Source of the DNA: Chloroflexota bacterium
Lineage (GTDB): Bacteria > Chloroflexota > Anaerolineae > Anaerolineales > UBA11579
Reading direction: 5' to 3'
DNA: 64,000 nucleotides
NCBI GenBank assembly: GCA_016191875.1
Contig: JACPVG010000036.1
Location: 62,001 to 126,000, forward strand
This document shows, one piece after another, positions 1-7,371 of the stretch. The translations under genes and the position numbers were made by a program. Position 1 is the first letter of the stretch, and the number at the start of each line of letters is the position of its first letter. The notes beneath the pieces were generated by a model that had not been told where the DNA came from, searched no databases, and saw nothing but the letters and a program-made list of their open reading frames with translations.

Positions 1-311
1 AGATGTGGACGTTTGGCGAGGATGGGCTGATGCGGCCGCTGATGAAAGATACAGGCTTCGCCGAACCTTACAACATGCCGCGCCAGGCCCTGCCGGATGT
101 GTACTGGCAGACGGGCTATGTGGACGCCGCCTGGAGCCGCACGATTCGCGAGAAGAACTCCATGACCGGCGACGCCATCCTGCCGCTGGTCATCGACCCC
201 GGTGACTGGGTGGACATCGATTCGCCCGACGACTGGCGACGCGCCGAGCGCCTGTTCACCGAAGGCGTCATCACCGAGGACGGGCTGGGCTACCGGGTGG
301 AGACGAGTTAG
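1..311 (+). CDS. CMP-sugar (nonulosonate-type) cytidylyltransferase, C-terminal part
   Basis: Partial gene entering from the left edge; only about 102 C-terminal residues are visible and the stop is at 309-311. The tail resembles the end of acylneuraminate cytidylyltransferases, with a block around QTGYVDAAW, a conserved SMTGD, and a closing WVDIDSPDDWRRAE (the IDSPDDW block typical of NeuA/PseF-like enzymes). Family members activate nonulosonic acids with CTP to give CMP-sugars for transfer. The next gene is a NeuB-family synthase, so the two would be consecutive steps: condensation, then CMP activation. The N-terminal nucleotide-binding motif lies outside the window, so the exact sugar cannot be named. 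Confidence 0.72.
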   Translation, partial: MWTFGEDGLMRPLMKDTGFAEPYNMPRQALPDVYWQTGYVDAAWSRTIREKNSMTGDAILPLVIDPGDWVDIDSPDDWRRAERLFTEGVITEDGLGYRVETS

Positions 312-340
312 GCGCTATCCGGTACAATGGGCGTCTTAGA

Positions 341-470
341 GGTAATTGGTAATCTGTAATTCTTTCTGCGGTGGCGATTCGGTTAATCCTGCCACGGGGC
401 CGCAGCTATCCAATTACCACTTACCAGTTACCAATTACATGCCAGCCTTTACCAATTACAGATTCTGCAA
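341..470. repeat. Intergenic inverted repeat built of TAATTGGTAA-type units
   Basis: The gap between the cytidylyltransferase and the NeuB fusion holds GGTAATTGGTAATCTGTAAT units on the left and CCAATTACC/TTACCAATTACAGATT units on the right, with an inner CTGCGG...CCGCAG stem. The arms are reverse complements, so the transcript could form a large hairpin. The same unit recurs near 6451, 7270, 24449 and 49664. A TACAAT hexamer at 323-328 could be a -10 box, but I see no convincing -35. Confidence 0.7.
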
Positions 471-487
471 TTTGAGGAACAAGACGA

Positions 488-2374
488 ATGCCTGAGATAA
501 GAATCGGCGACCGCGTAATTGGCGATGGCCACCCGGCCTACATCATCGCCGAAATCGGCGTCAACCACAACGGCATCCCGGAACTGGCGTTTCAGTTGAT
601 TGATGCCGCCGTGGATGCCGGAGTCGACGCGGTCAAATTCCAGAAGCGCAACCTGGAAAAACTGTACCCGAAAAAATATCTGGATAATGTCAACGCCGGC
701 GAAAAGAACCTCGCCTTCCTGCTGCCGATTTTGCAGCGGGTCGAACTCTCCGACGAGGACTTCGTGCGCCTGCACGAATACTGCCAGAAGAAAGGCATCA
801 CCTTCCTGTGCACACCCTTCGACATGGACAGCGCCGATTTCCTGGCTGGATTGGGCGTCCCCGCTTTCAAGGTCGCCTCGGCAGACATGATCAACCTGCC
901 GTTGCTTGACCACCTGGCTGCCAAGGGCCTGCCGATGATCCTCTCCACCGGCATGAGCCGCATCGAAGAGGTCGAAGTCACGGTGGAATTCCTCAAACAG
1001 CGCGGGGCGCAGTTCGCGCTGCTGCACTGCAACAGCGCCTACCCGGCGGCCTTCGAGGACATCAACCTGCGTTTCATGAACCAGTTGCGCCGCTTCGATG
1101 TGCCGGTGGGCTACTCCGGCCATGAGCGCGGCATTGCCATCAGCACCGTGGCGGCGGCAATCGGCGCGCACATCATCGAGCGCCACATCACGCTCGACCG
1201 AACGATGGAAGGGCCCGACCACGCCGCCAGTCTTGAGCCGGTCGGCTTCAAGAAGATGGTGCGCGATATCCGCCAGGTGGAGACCGCCCTCGGCACCGGC
1301 GAAGAAAAATTCATGTCGCGCGGCGAGATCCTCAACCGCGAGGTGCTGGCCAAAAGCCTGGTGGCGGCGCGCGATATCCAGCCCGGAGAAAAGATCACCC
1401 CCGAGATGGTAACGGTCAAGGGTCCCGGCCAGGGCCTCAGCCCGCAGATGTACGATCAGTTGATCGGCCGGAAAGCCGGGCGCGCGATCGAGGAGGATGG
1501 CCTGTTCCTGCCGGTGGATATCGGCGAACTGGTGACGCTGGATGTGGAGCACACCCTCCCGATGGAGTGGGGCTTCGTCGTCCGTCACGCGGATGTGGAG
1601 CCGATGCTGGCTTACAAGCCAAAAATCCTTGAGTTCCACTTCACCGACCGCGACCTGGAGGAGGAATACACCAACGGGGTACTGGGCATCGGCCTGGTGG
1701 TGCACGCCCCGGAGTTCTGGGGTCACAACCTGGTGGACCTGTGCACGCCCGACGAACGCCTGCGCCAGTCGTCGATCGAGTTGCTGCAAAAAGCCATCGA
1801 CGTGACCCGCAAAATGGCGCCGTTCTTCAAGGGCACGCCCAAGGTCGTCGTCCACCCCGGCGCCGCCAGCCTCGACCACCCGCTGGAAGACAAGGCCGCC
1901 CTGTACGAAAACCTCGGCAAGTCGGTGGACGCGCTGGATTACGAAGGCGTCGAACTGCTGCTGGAAAACCTGCCCGCCCACCCGTGGTATTTCGGCGGCC
2001 AGTGGCTCACCAATGCTTTCATGGATGCTCATGAGATCATCGATTTCCTCAAGCCGCGCGGCCTGAAGATGTGCTACGACACCAGCCACCACAAGTTGTA
2101 CTGCAACTGGGCGCACGTGGACTTTTACGACCAGGCCGAGGCGTTGCTGCCTTACATCGCCCATCTGCACCTCTCGGATGCCTCCGGGCTGGATGGCGAG
2201 GGCTTGCAGATCGAGGAGGGTACAATTGACTGGGTGCGCTTCTTCCGGGCCTTCAAGGACTACCACGGCACGATGATTCCCGAGATCTGGCGCGGCCACC
2301 AGCGCGGCGGCGAAGGCTTCCTCATCGCGCTCAACCGCCTCTCCGAAGCCTACTTCAAGGCCATTCAAGACTGA
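488..2374 (+). CDS. NeuB-family nonulosonate synthase fused to a sugar-phosphate isomerase/epimerase domain
   Basis: 628 residues in three parts. Residues ~15-265 are a NeuB/PseI barrel, the PEP-dependent aldolase that makes nonulosonic acids (AEIGVNHNG start, LLHCNSAYP, GYSGHERG, and ERHITLDRTMEGPDH, which supplies the metal His). Residues ~275-345 are a SAF (antifreeze-like) domain. Residues ~365-625 are a xylose-isomerase-like TIM barrel of the AP-endonuclease-2 superfamily with metal-type residues in LLLENLPAH, CYDTSHH, HLHLSD and PEIW. A stand-alone NeuB is only ~340-350 residues, so this is a true fusion. Start: ATG 488 follows GAGGAA at ~473-478. The exact substrate (sialic, legionaminic, pseudaminic or other) and the isomerase reaction are not decidable from sequence. 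It probably supplies the sugar for the CMP synthetase upstream. Confidence 0.85.
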   Translation: MPEIRIGDRVIGDGHPAYIIAEIGVNHNGIPELAFQLIDAAVDAGVDAVKFQKRNLEKLYPKKYLDNVNAGEKNLAFLLPILQRVELSDEDFVRLHEYCQKKGITFLCTPFDMDSADFLAGLGVPAFKVASADMINLPLLDHLAAKGLPMILSTGMSRIEEVEVTVEFLKQRGAQFALLHCNSAYPAAFEDINLRFMNQLRRFDVPVGYSGHERGIAISTVAAAIGAHIIERHITLDRTMEGPDHAASLEPVGFKKMVRDIRQVETALGTGEEKFMSRGEILNREVLAKSLVAARDIQPGEKITPEMVTVKGPGQGLSPQMYDQLIGRKAGRAIEEDGLFLPVDIGELVTLDVEHTLPMEWGFVVRHADVEPMLAYKPKILEFHFTDRDLEEEYTNGVLGIGLVVHAPEFWGHNLVDLCTPDERLRQSSIELLQKAIDVTRKMAPFFKGTPKVVVHPGAASLDHPLEDKAALYENLGKSVDALDYEGVELLLENLPAHPWYFGGQWLTNAFMDAHEIIDFLKPRGLKMCYDTSHHKLYCNWAHVDFYDQAEALLPYIAHLHLSDASGLDGEGLQIEEGTIDWVRFFRAFKDYHGTMIPEIWRGHQRGGEGFLIALNRLSEAYFKAIQD

Positions 2375-2405
2375 TCAGAGAGGGCTGCGTCCGACCCGCT
2401 CCTCC

Positions 2406-3992
2406 ATGTATCTGCGACTGCGCTCTCTCCTCTCCACCATCCTTAACCGGCTGCGGCTGTGGCGGTTGGCGCGCCAGGTGGCGGCCGCCGCCCGGCCGGC
2501 GGCAGGAGCCAGGACCGTAGCGGTCTTCAACGCCTCCACCCGCCTGCAAAACCTCAGCCTGAACGCCGGTTTCCAGCTGCTGGCCGGCTGGGGTTTACGG
2601 CTGGCCGGACTGCGGGTGGTGCATTTCGTCTGCCAGGCGGGGATGAGCCGCTGCATGCTGGGTGCAGACATCGACAACCCCCACCAGGCCCCGCCCTGCC
2701 GGGATTGCATCGGTCAATCGCGCCGTCTCTACCGCGAGGCGGACGTCCGTTGGTTCAGTTACCAGGAACAGGCCGAGCTGGCGGCGGCTTTGCGGCTTCT
2801 GACCCTGGACGACCTGATGACGTTCAGTTTCCGCGGCCTGCCGCTGGGCGAGATCGTCCTGCCCGGCCTGCGTTGGCGGCTGCGCCTGCATACCCTGGCC
2901 GATGACGAACCGACCCGCTTTCTCTATCGCCAGTTCATCCTCTCGGCCTGGAACGTGGCCCAGGAGTTCACCGCATTCCTGGATGAGGTCAGGCCGGATG
3001 TGCTGCTTGTCTTCAACGGGATGATGTTCCCGGAGGCTGTCGCCGCCCGGCTGGCGCGGGCGCGCGGCATCCGTACCATCACCCAGGAGGTCGCCTTCCA
3101 GCCCTTCACCGCCTTCTTCACCGATGGCGACGCCACCGCCTACCCCATCGACATCCCGGATAACTTCCAGCTCGACGAAGAGAAATCCGCCCGGCTGGAT
3201 GCCGCGCTCCAGAAACGCTTCCAGGGCGAATTCACCATGGCAGGTATCACCTTCTGGCCGGAAATGCACGACCTGGACGCGGCCTTTCTGGAAAAGGCGG
3301 CCGGGTTCAAACAACTGGTGCCGGTGTTCACCAACGTCATCTTCGACACCAGCCAGCCGCACGCCAACACCATCTACGAGAGCATGTTCGCCTGGCTGGA
3401 TGACATCCGCGCCCTCATCGCCGCCTACCCGGATACGCTGTTCGTCATCCGCGCCCACCCGGACGAAATGCGCCCCGGCACGAAGAAGCAGGCCCGCGAG
3501 AACGTGCGCGGCTGGGTGCGCCGCCACCGCCTGGAAGACCTGCCCAATGTGGTGTTCATCGATTCACAGGAGTACGTCAGTTCCTACGCTCTGATCGAGC
3601 GCGCCAAGTTCATGATGGTCTACAATTCGAGCATCGGCATTGAAGGCACCTTGCTGGACCGGCCGGTATTGTGCGGCGGGCGGGCGCGTTACACCCGTTA
3701 CCCGACGGTCTTCTTCCCCGCCAGCGCCGCCGAGTACAATCGGATGGCAAAAGAGTTCCTGACCGCCGGACGCATCCAGATCCCCCTGGAATTCAAACGC
3801 AACGCCCGCCGCTTCCTGTATTACCAACTGTTCAAGACCGCCCTGCCGTTTGGCGATTACCTGGAGAACCATCCGCGCCCCGGCTACGTGAACCTGAGGG
3901 CGTTCGAATTGGATGCCCTGCGGCCGGAGAACAGCCCGGCGGTGCGCGCCATCCTGGAGGGCGTTGCCCGCGGCGGCGATTTTCTGTTATAA
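2406..3992 (+). CDS. Capsule-type polysaccharide glycosyltransferase-like protein (GT-B-like)
   Basis: 528 residues with no signal peptide. The layout suggests a two-lobed GT-B fold: an N-terminal Rossmann-like half with RPDVLLVFNGMMFPEAVAAR and TITQEVAFQP, and a C-terminal half with LFVIRAHPDE, NVVFIDSQEYVSSYALIERAKF and MVYNSSIGIEGTLLDRPVLCGG. The last block, a Ser/Gly-rich element recognising a donor nucleotide sugar before a conserved Pro, is typical of capsule polysaccharide (KpsS/LipB-like) glycosyltransferases. It starts 31 nt after the NeuB fusion with no clear Shine-Dalgarno, so expression is probably by read-through. It is a plausible user of the CMP-sugar made by its neighbours, but donor and acceptor are unknown. 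Confidence 0.62.
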   Translation: MYLRLRSLLSTILNRLRLWRLARQVAAAARPAAGARTVAVFNASTRLQNLSLNAGFQLLAGWGLRLAGLRVVHFVCQAGMSRCMLGADIDNPHQAPPCRDCIGQSRRLYREADVRWFSYQEQAELAAALRLLTLDDLMTFSFRGLPLGEIVLPGLRWRLRLHTLADDEPTRFLYRQFILSAWNVAQEFTAFLDEVRPDVLLVFNGMMFPEAVAARLARARGIRTITQEVAFQPFTAFFTDGDATAYPIDIPDNFQLDEEKSARLDAALQKRFQGEFTMAGITFWPEMHDLDAAFLEKAAGFKQLVPVFTNVIFDTSQPHANTIYESMFAWLDDIRALIAAYPDTLFVIRAHPDEMRPGTKKQARENVRGWVRRHRLEDLPNVVFIDSQEYVSSYALIERAKFMMVYNSSIGIEGTLLDRPVLCGGRARYTRYPTVFFPASAAEYNRMAKEFLTAGRIQIPLEFKRNARRFLYYQLFKTALPFGDYLENHPRPGYVNLRAFELDALRPENSPAVRAILEGVARGGDFLL

Positions 3993-4022
3993 CCCACCCG
4001 ACATTTGATTTCGGAGCAACCC

Positions 4023-4274
4023 TTGGACTCGATAGACACAACCCTGTTCGCCAAAGTACAGCCGGTGCTCGCCGCCGCCCTGAAGGTGAACCCGGCCGAC
4101 ATCACGCCCGCCCTGCAATTCGGCGACCTGCCGCAGTGGGACTCGATGGGCCACATGGAAGTCATGGTCGGCCTGGAGGCCGCCCTGGGCGTGGAGATCA
4201 CCGCCGAGACCATCACCGCCCTCACCAGCGTGGAAGCCATCTGCACGCACCTGGCGCAGAACGGCCATGCCTGA
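4023..4274 (+). CDS. Acyl carrier protein-like carrier (partner of the adjacent ligase)
   Basis: About 83 residues with the carrier-protein signature QWDSMGHMEVM; Ser41 (from the 4023 start) is the expected 4'-phosphopantetheine site. Two in-frame TTG starts exist, at 4005 and 4023. I chose 4023 because GGAG at 4012-4015 sits seven bases before it. It overlaps the next gene by 8 bp. Its direct partner is very likely the class II synthetase-like ligase downstream, which in characterised relatives loads an amino acid on the phosphopantetheine thiol. It is therefore more likely a dedicated aminoacyl carrier for the glycan pathway than the fatty-acid ACP. Which amino acid is loaded, and who receives it, is inference. 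Confidence 0.85.
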   Translation: MDSIDTTLFAKVQPVLAAALKVNPADITPALQFGDLPQWDSMGHMEVMVGLEAALGVEITAETITALTSVEAICTHLAQNGHA

Positions 4275-5448
4275 AACCACGCTGGAGGTCACGCCGGCCC
4301 TCCTCATCCCGCCGCATCTGGTCGGCCAGATACAATCCAAACTGGCCTACGTGGATGAGGCCATCGCGGCGGCGCGGGTGGCGGAGAGCGGCGACCGTAT
4401 CACGCTGGCCCTGCGGGCGGCCGGGCGCGAAGGCGAGATCGAAGCCAAGGTGCAGCGCGTGGTGCAGGAGATGGCCCAGGGCGGCATCGCCCCCAGAGTG
4501 GAGATCCTCGAAGACCACCTCGACCGCCCGGTATCCTACGCCGCCGACCCGCTGGCCGAACTGTTGGCGCGCCGCGAAGTCTACGAGGAAAGCACCGGTA
4601 TCTTCACCTTCGGGCCGTTAATGAGCCGCCTGATCGAATACTTCGAAAGCCGCTTCCTGGAACTGGCAGCCCACTTCGATGCCCAACCCTATCGCTTCCC
4701 GACCCTGATGTCGGCCGAATTCCTCGACCGGGTGGATTACTTCCGCGCCTTCCCGCATTCGCTCACCTTCGCCACCCATCTGCGCGAAGACCTGGATATC
4801 ATTAACCAGTTTGCCGAAAAAGCCAAGTACGAGGGAAGGGGACTGAACGCCCCGGCCGAATTCTTTTCGCAGGTGCAGGCGCTGCTATCGCCGGCGGTGT
4901 GCTACCACTTGTATTTCTCATTGGCCGACCACCCCCTACCGGATGGGCAGCTCATCGCCACCAGCGTCGGCACCTGCTTTCGCTACGAATCCACCAACCT
5001 GACCTCGCTGGAACGGTTGTGGAACTTCACCATGCGCGAGGTGATCTTTGTCGGCTCAAAGGATTTCGTGCTGGAGCACCGCGAACGTTCGCGCCAGTTC
5101 ATGCAGGCCATCTTCGAGGAACTGGGCCTGGCCTACCGCGTCGAGACGGCCAACGACCCGTTCTTCGTCGGCGAGTTCCGCAAGCAGGCCGCCTTCCAGA
5201 CCGCCTTTCAATTGAAGTATGAGATTCGGGCGCGCCTACCGTTCAAGGACAGCACCCTGGCTATCGGTTCTTACAACTACCACCAGGATTTCTTTGGCCG
5301 CCACCTGGGCATCACCCTGCCAGATGGCAAGCCGATTCACACCGGCTGCACGGCCTTCGGACTGGAGCGCGTCGCCTACGCCTTCCTGGCCCAGCACGGC
5401 TTCGACCCGGCTGCATGGCCGGTCGCGGTGCGGGAGGCGCTGGTATGA
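4267..5448 (+). CDS. Amino acid:[carrier protein] ligase (class II seryl-tRNA synthetase-like)
   Basis: 393 residues resembling the catalytic core of class II (SerRS-like) synthetases without the tRNA-binding arm. Motif 2 is TCFRYES (C237-S242) and motif 3 is GCTAFGLERVAYAF. Cys212, Glu241 and Cys361 lie where the amino acid:carrier-protein ligases of the Bll0957 type place their zinc triad (Cys/Glu/Cys), which selects small amino acids such as Gly or Ala. These enzymes adenylate an amino acid and attach it to the phosphopantetheine arm of a small carrier protein, and such a carrier is encoded immediately upstream with an 8-bp overlap. Followed by an ATGA-coupled GNAT. Location in a surface-sugar cluster suggests the activated amino acid decorates a sugar. 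A tRNA synthetase role is unlikely because the anticodon/tRNA arm is missing. Confidence 0.85.
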   Translation: MPETTLEVTPALLIPPHLVGQIQSKLAYVDEAIAAARVAESGDRITLALRAAGREGEIEAKVQRVVQEMAQGGIAPRVEILEDHLDRPVSYAADPLAELLARREVYEESTGIFTFGPLMSRLIEYFESRFLELAAHFDAQPYRFPTLMSAEFLDRVDYFRAFPHSLTFATHLREDLDIINQFAEKAKYEGRGLNAPAEFFSQVQALLSPAVCYHLYFSLADHPLPDGQLIATSVGTCFRYESTNLTSLERLWNFTMREVIFVGSKDFVLEHRERSRQFMQAIFEELGLAYRVETANDPFFVGEFRKQAAFQTAFQLKYEIRARLPFKDSTLAIGSYNYHQDFFGRHLGITLPDGKPIHTGCTAFGLERVAYAFLAQHGFDPAAWPVAVREALV

Positions 5449-5960
5449 TCCGCGTACTCTACCGCCTCATCCGGGAAGAGGATTACCCCGTGGTTACTTC
5501 AATGTATCAGGAACTCGATACATACCTTCGAAGCCTGAATGTGCGCCTGCCGGAGCCGGAAGACCCGCGCCAGACCTGGTTGGACTCGTTCACCCGCACT
5601 CTGGGCAAATTCAGCCAGGTGCATGTCGCCGAAATCGACGGCGCCGTAGCTGGCTTCATGCTCTCGCGTGTCCGCCGGGTCCCCGAATACTGGGGCGGCG
5701 TGCTGGTGGGGGCGTTGAGTGACATGTGGGTGGTTCCGGAAGCGCGCCGTTTTGGCGTGGGCCGGGAACTCTCGCGGCTGGCGATTAACTGGCTGCGCGA
5801 CCAGGGCGTCCACTCGGTTGAACTTCAGATCGTATCGGACAATGTCGCCAGCCTGAAGTTGTATGACACGCTGGGTTTCAAACACGAATTGATTCAGGTG
5901 CGGATGCTGTGGGATGACTATCTGGAGCCTCCGCCGCCGGATAATGCCGCCTACGAGTGA
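5445..5960 (+). CDS. GNAT-family N-acetyltransferase (first of a tandem pair)
   Basis: 171 residues. The start ATG at 5445 overlaps the stop of the ligase (ATGA); an in-frame ATG at 5415 lies inside the ligase gene and is less likely. The GNAT fold is visible in strand 4 (LSDMWVVPEARRFGVGRELSR, the Q/R-x-x-G-x-G/A pyrophosphate loop as RFGVGR) and in the terminal strand and helix (VELQIVSDNVASLKLYDTLGF). It probably transfers an acetyl or other acyl group to an amino group; the cluster context suggests an amino sugar, or release of the aminoacyl group from the carrier. It is clearly paralogous to the following gene. Confidence 0.8.
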   Translation: MIRVLYRLIREEDYPVVTSMYQELDTYLRSLNVRLPEPEDPRQTWLDSFTRTLGKFSQVHVAEIDGAVAGFMLSRVRRVPEYWGGVLVGALSDMWVVPEARRFGVGRELSRLAINWLRDQGVHSVELQIVSDNVASLKLYDTLGFKHELIQVRMLWDDYLEPPPPDNAAYE

Positions 5961-5974
5961 CTGAAGGAACCGCC

Positions 5975-6457
5975 ATGAGCGAGATCTCGATCCGTGAAGC
6001 GACCGCCAAGGACCTGCCCGCCATCGGCCACCTGTGGACTGAGATGGACGACTTCCATCGCGGGCTGACGCTCAAACTGCCGCAACCGGCCGACCCCGCC
6101 CGGCAGTGGCTGGATGCCTTCAAAGACCAGCTGGGCAAGGCGGCGTTCCTGTGGGTGGCGGAGATCAACGGAGAGATCGAAGGTTTCCTGCTGGCGCGTC
6201 TCAAACGCCTGCCCGCCTATCTGGGCGATGTCATGGTCGGGGAGATCAGCGATCTGTATGTGGACGAGGAAGCCCGCGGCCAGAAGGTGGCCGTGCGGCT
6301 GGCGGAGACCGCCATCGCGGCCCTGAAACGGCACGACATCCATTCGATTGAAATCCAGATCATGGCTGGCAACCACGGCGGGCTGGCTTTCTGGCACAAG
6401 CAGGGCTTCCATACCGAGTTGACCCAGGTGCGCATGTTGGTGGGAGAAGAGCGGTAA
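5975..6457 (+). CDS. GNAT-family N-acetyltransferase (second of a tandem pair)
   Basis: 160 residues. ATG 5975 is preceded by GAAGGA at ~5963-5968; a GTG at 5957 is in frame but overlaps the previous stop. It aligns with the preceding protein along its length: MYQELDTYLRSLNVRLPEP against LWTEMDDFHRGLTLKLPQP, and ELIQVRML against ELTQVRML. The pair therefore arose by tandem duplication. The acetyl-CoA loop is less canonical here (ARGQKVAVRLAE, with V where Gly is usual). Substrates are unknown. A possibility is that the two paralogues acylate different amino groups of one di-amino nonulosonic acid. Confidence 0.8.
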   Translation: MSEISIREATAKDLPAIGHLWTEMDDFHRGLTLKLPQPADPARQWLDAFKDQLGKAAFLWVAEINGEIEGFLLARLKRLPAYLGDVMVGEISDLYVDEEARGQKVAVRLAETAIAALKRHDIHSIEIQIMAGNHGGLAFWHKQGFHTELTQVRMLVGEER

Positions 6458-6481
6458 TTGGTGATCGGTAACTGGCAACTG
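6451..6481. repeat. Short TAATTGGT/GGTAACTGG repeat between genes
   Basis: Immediately after the second GNAT stop, the spacer reads as units of the TAATTGGT-GGTAACTGG family also seen at 341-470, 7270-7353, 24449-24482 and 49664-49722. Confidence 0.55.
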
Positions 6482-6487
6482 TGACCC

Positions 6488-7246
6488 ATGCCGCTGCCTC
6501 ATATTGCGCAATCACAGGTAGAGGACGCGCTGCGCGGGGTGGGAGTGGCAGAGGGCGACGGCCTGCTGGTGCATGCCGCCCTGCAACTGCTCGGCCAGCC
6601 GGTTGGCGGGCCGGAGATGTATCTGCACGCGTTGCTGGCGGTGATTGGGCCGGAGGGCACGCTGGCCGTACCGGCGTTCAATTTCGGGTTTGCCCGCGGC
6701 GCGGACTACGACCCGGCTACCACGCCCTCGCAGGGTATGGGCGTATTCTCGGAACTGGTGCGGCAGCATCCGGATGCCCGGCGCACAACCCACCCGATGC
6801 AGTCGTTGGCTCTCCTTGGAGCGCGGGCAGAAGAAATGGCCGCCCTGGATACGCCCTCGGCGTTCGATGACGGCTCGGCCTTCGACCGGATGCTGGTACA
6901 CGACTTCAAGCTGCTGCTGCTGGGGGCGGACGTGGAGGCGGCCAGCATCCTGCATTACAGCGAGCAGCGCGCCAACGTGCCCTACCGCCACTGGAAGGAG
7001 TTCACGGCGCGCGTCTTGCGGGATGGCGGGTGGCAGACCTGCACCTATCGCATGTTCGTGCGCGATGAGAAGATCGACCCAAAACTGGTGGCAAAGCCGA
7101 TTCAGGTGGAACTGGAACAGCGCGGCCAGTGGCGGGCTCAGAAAGTGAATTTCGGGGAAATTGCCGCCTGTACGCTGCATGAGTACGTGGCCGCTACGGA
7201 TGCCCTGCTGATGACGGACCCGTGGGTGTTTGTGGCGAACAGATAA
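6488..7246 (+). CDS. AAC(3)-family (antibiotic acetyltransferase fold) N-acyltransferase
   Basis: 252 residues matching the aminoglycoside 3-N-acetyltransferase family: LLVHAALQLLG near the N-terminus, a substrate block TTHPMQSLALLG (the conserved His after TT/SD), and the cofactor-side block LLLLGADVEAASILHYSEQRA. Members use an acyl-pantetheine donor (CoA) to acylate an amino group. Many are not resistance enzymes but sit in polysaccharide loci and acylate amino sugars. Lying downstream of a carrier protein and its ligase, this one is a good candidate for moving the aminoacyl group from pantetheine to a sugar amine. That step is inference, since CoA could equally be the donor. Confidence 0.8.
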   Translation: MPLPHIAQSQVEDALRGVGVAEGDGLLVHAALQLLGQPVGGPEMYLHALLAVIGPEGTLAVPAFNFGFARGADYDPATTPSQGMGVFSELVRQHPDARRTTHPMQSLALLGARAEEMAALDTPSAFDDGSAFDRMLVHDFKLLLLGADVEAASILHYSEQRANVPYRHWKEFTARVLRDGGWQTCTYRMFVRDEKIDPKLVAKPIQVELEQRGQWRAQKVNFGEIAACTLHEYVAATDALLMTDPWVFVANR

Positions 7247-7269
7247 CCAGGCGCCCGGATATCGGGGAG

Positions 7270-7353
7270 ACCAATCTGTAATTGCTCTGTGGAGGCGGCC
7301 GGTTAATAAGCCATCTTCGGACCCTTCGTAATTGCCAGTTGCCAATTACTCCT
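7270..7353. repeat. Intergenic AATTGC/CAATTACT repeat
   Basis: The 125-bp gap between the AAC(3)-like gene and the DUF4910 gene contains TCTGTAATTGCTCTGTGG and later GTAATTGCCAGTTGCCAATTACTCC. These are diverged members of the TAATTGGTAA family in opposite orientations. No clear promoter is visible. Confidence 0.5.
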
Positions 7354-7371
7354 TTGAGTTACACTTCTCCT

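Noticed and set aside
449-2368. Long minus-strand open frame (639 residues) opposite the NeuB fusion
   Set aside because: It is antisense to a gene with clear family motifs, its translation shows no family, and high-GC codon bias produces such frames.
4267-5448. Seryl-tRNA synthetase
   Set aside because: It lacks the tRNA-binding coiled-coil arm and overlaps a carrier-protein gene.
6488-7246. Aminoglycoside resistance gene
   Set aside because: Family resemblance only; the sugar-cluster context and divergence favour a biosynthetic acyltransferase.
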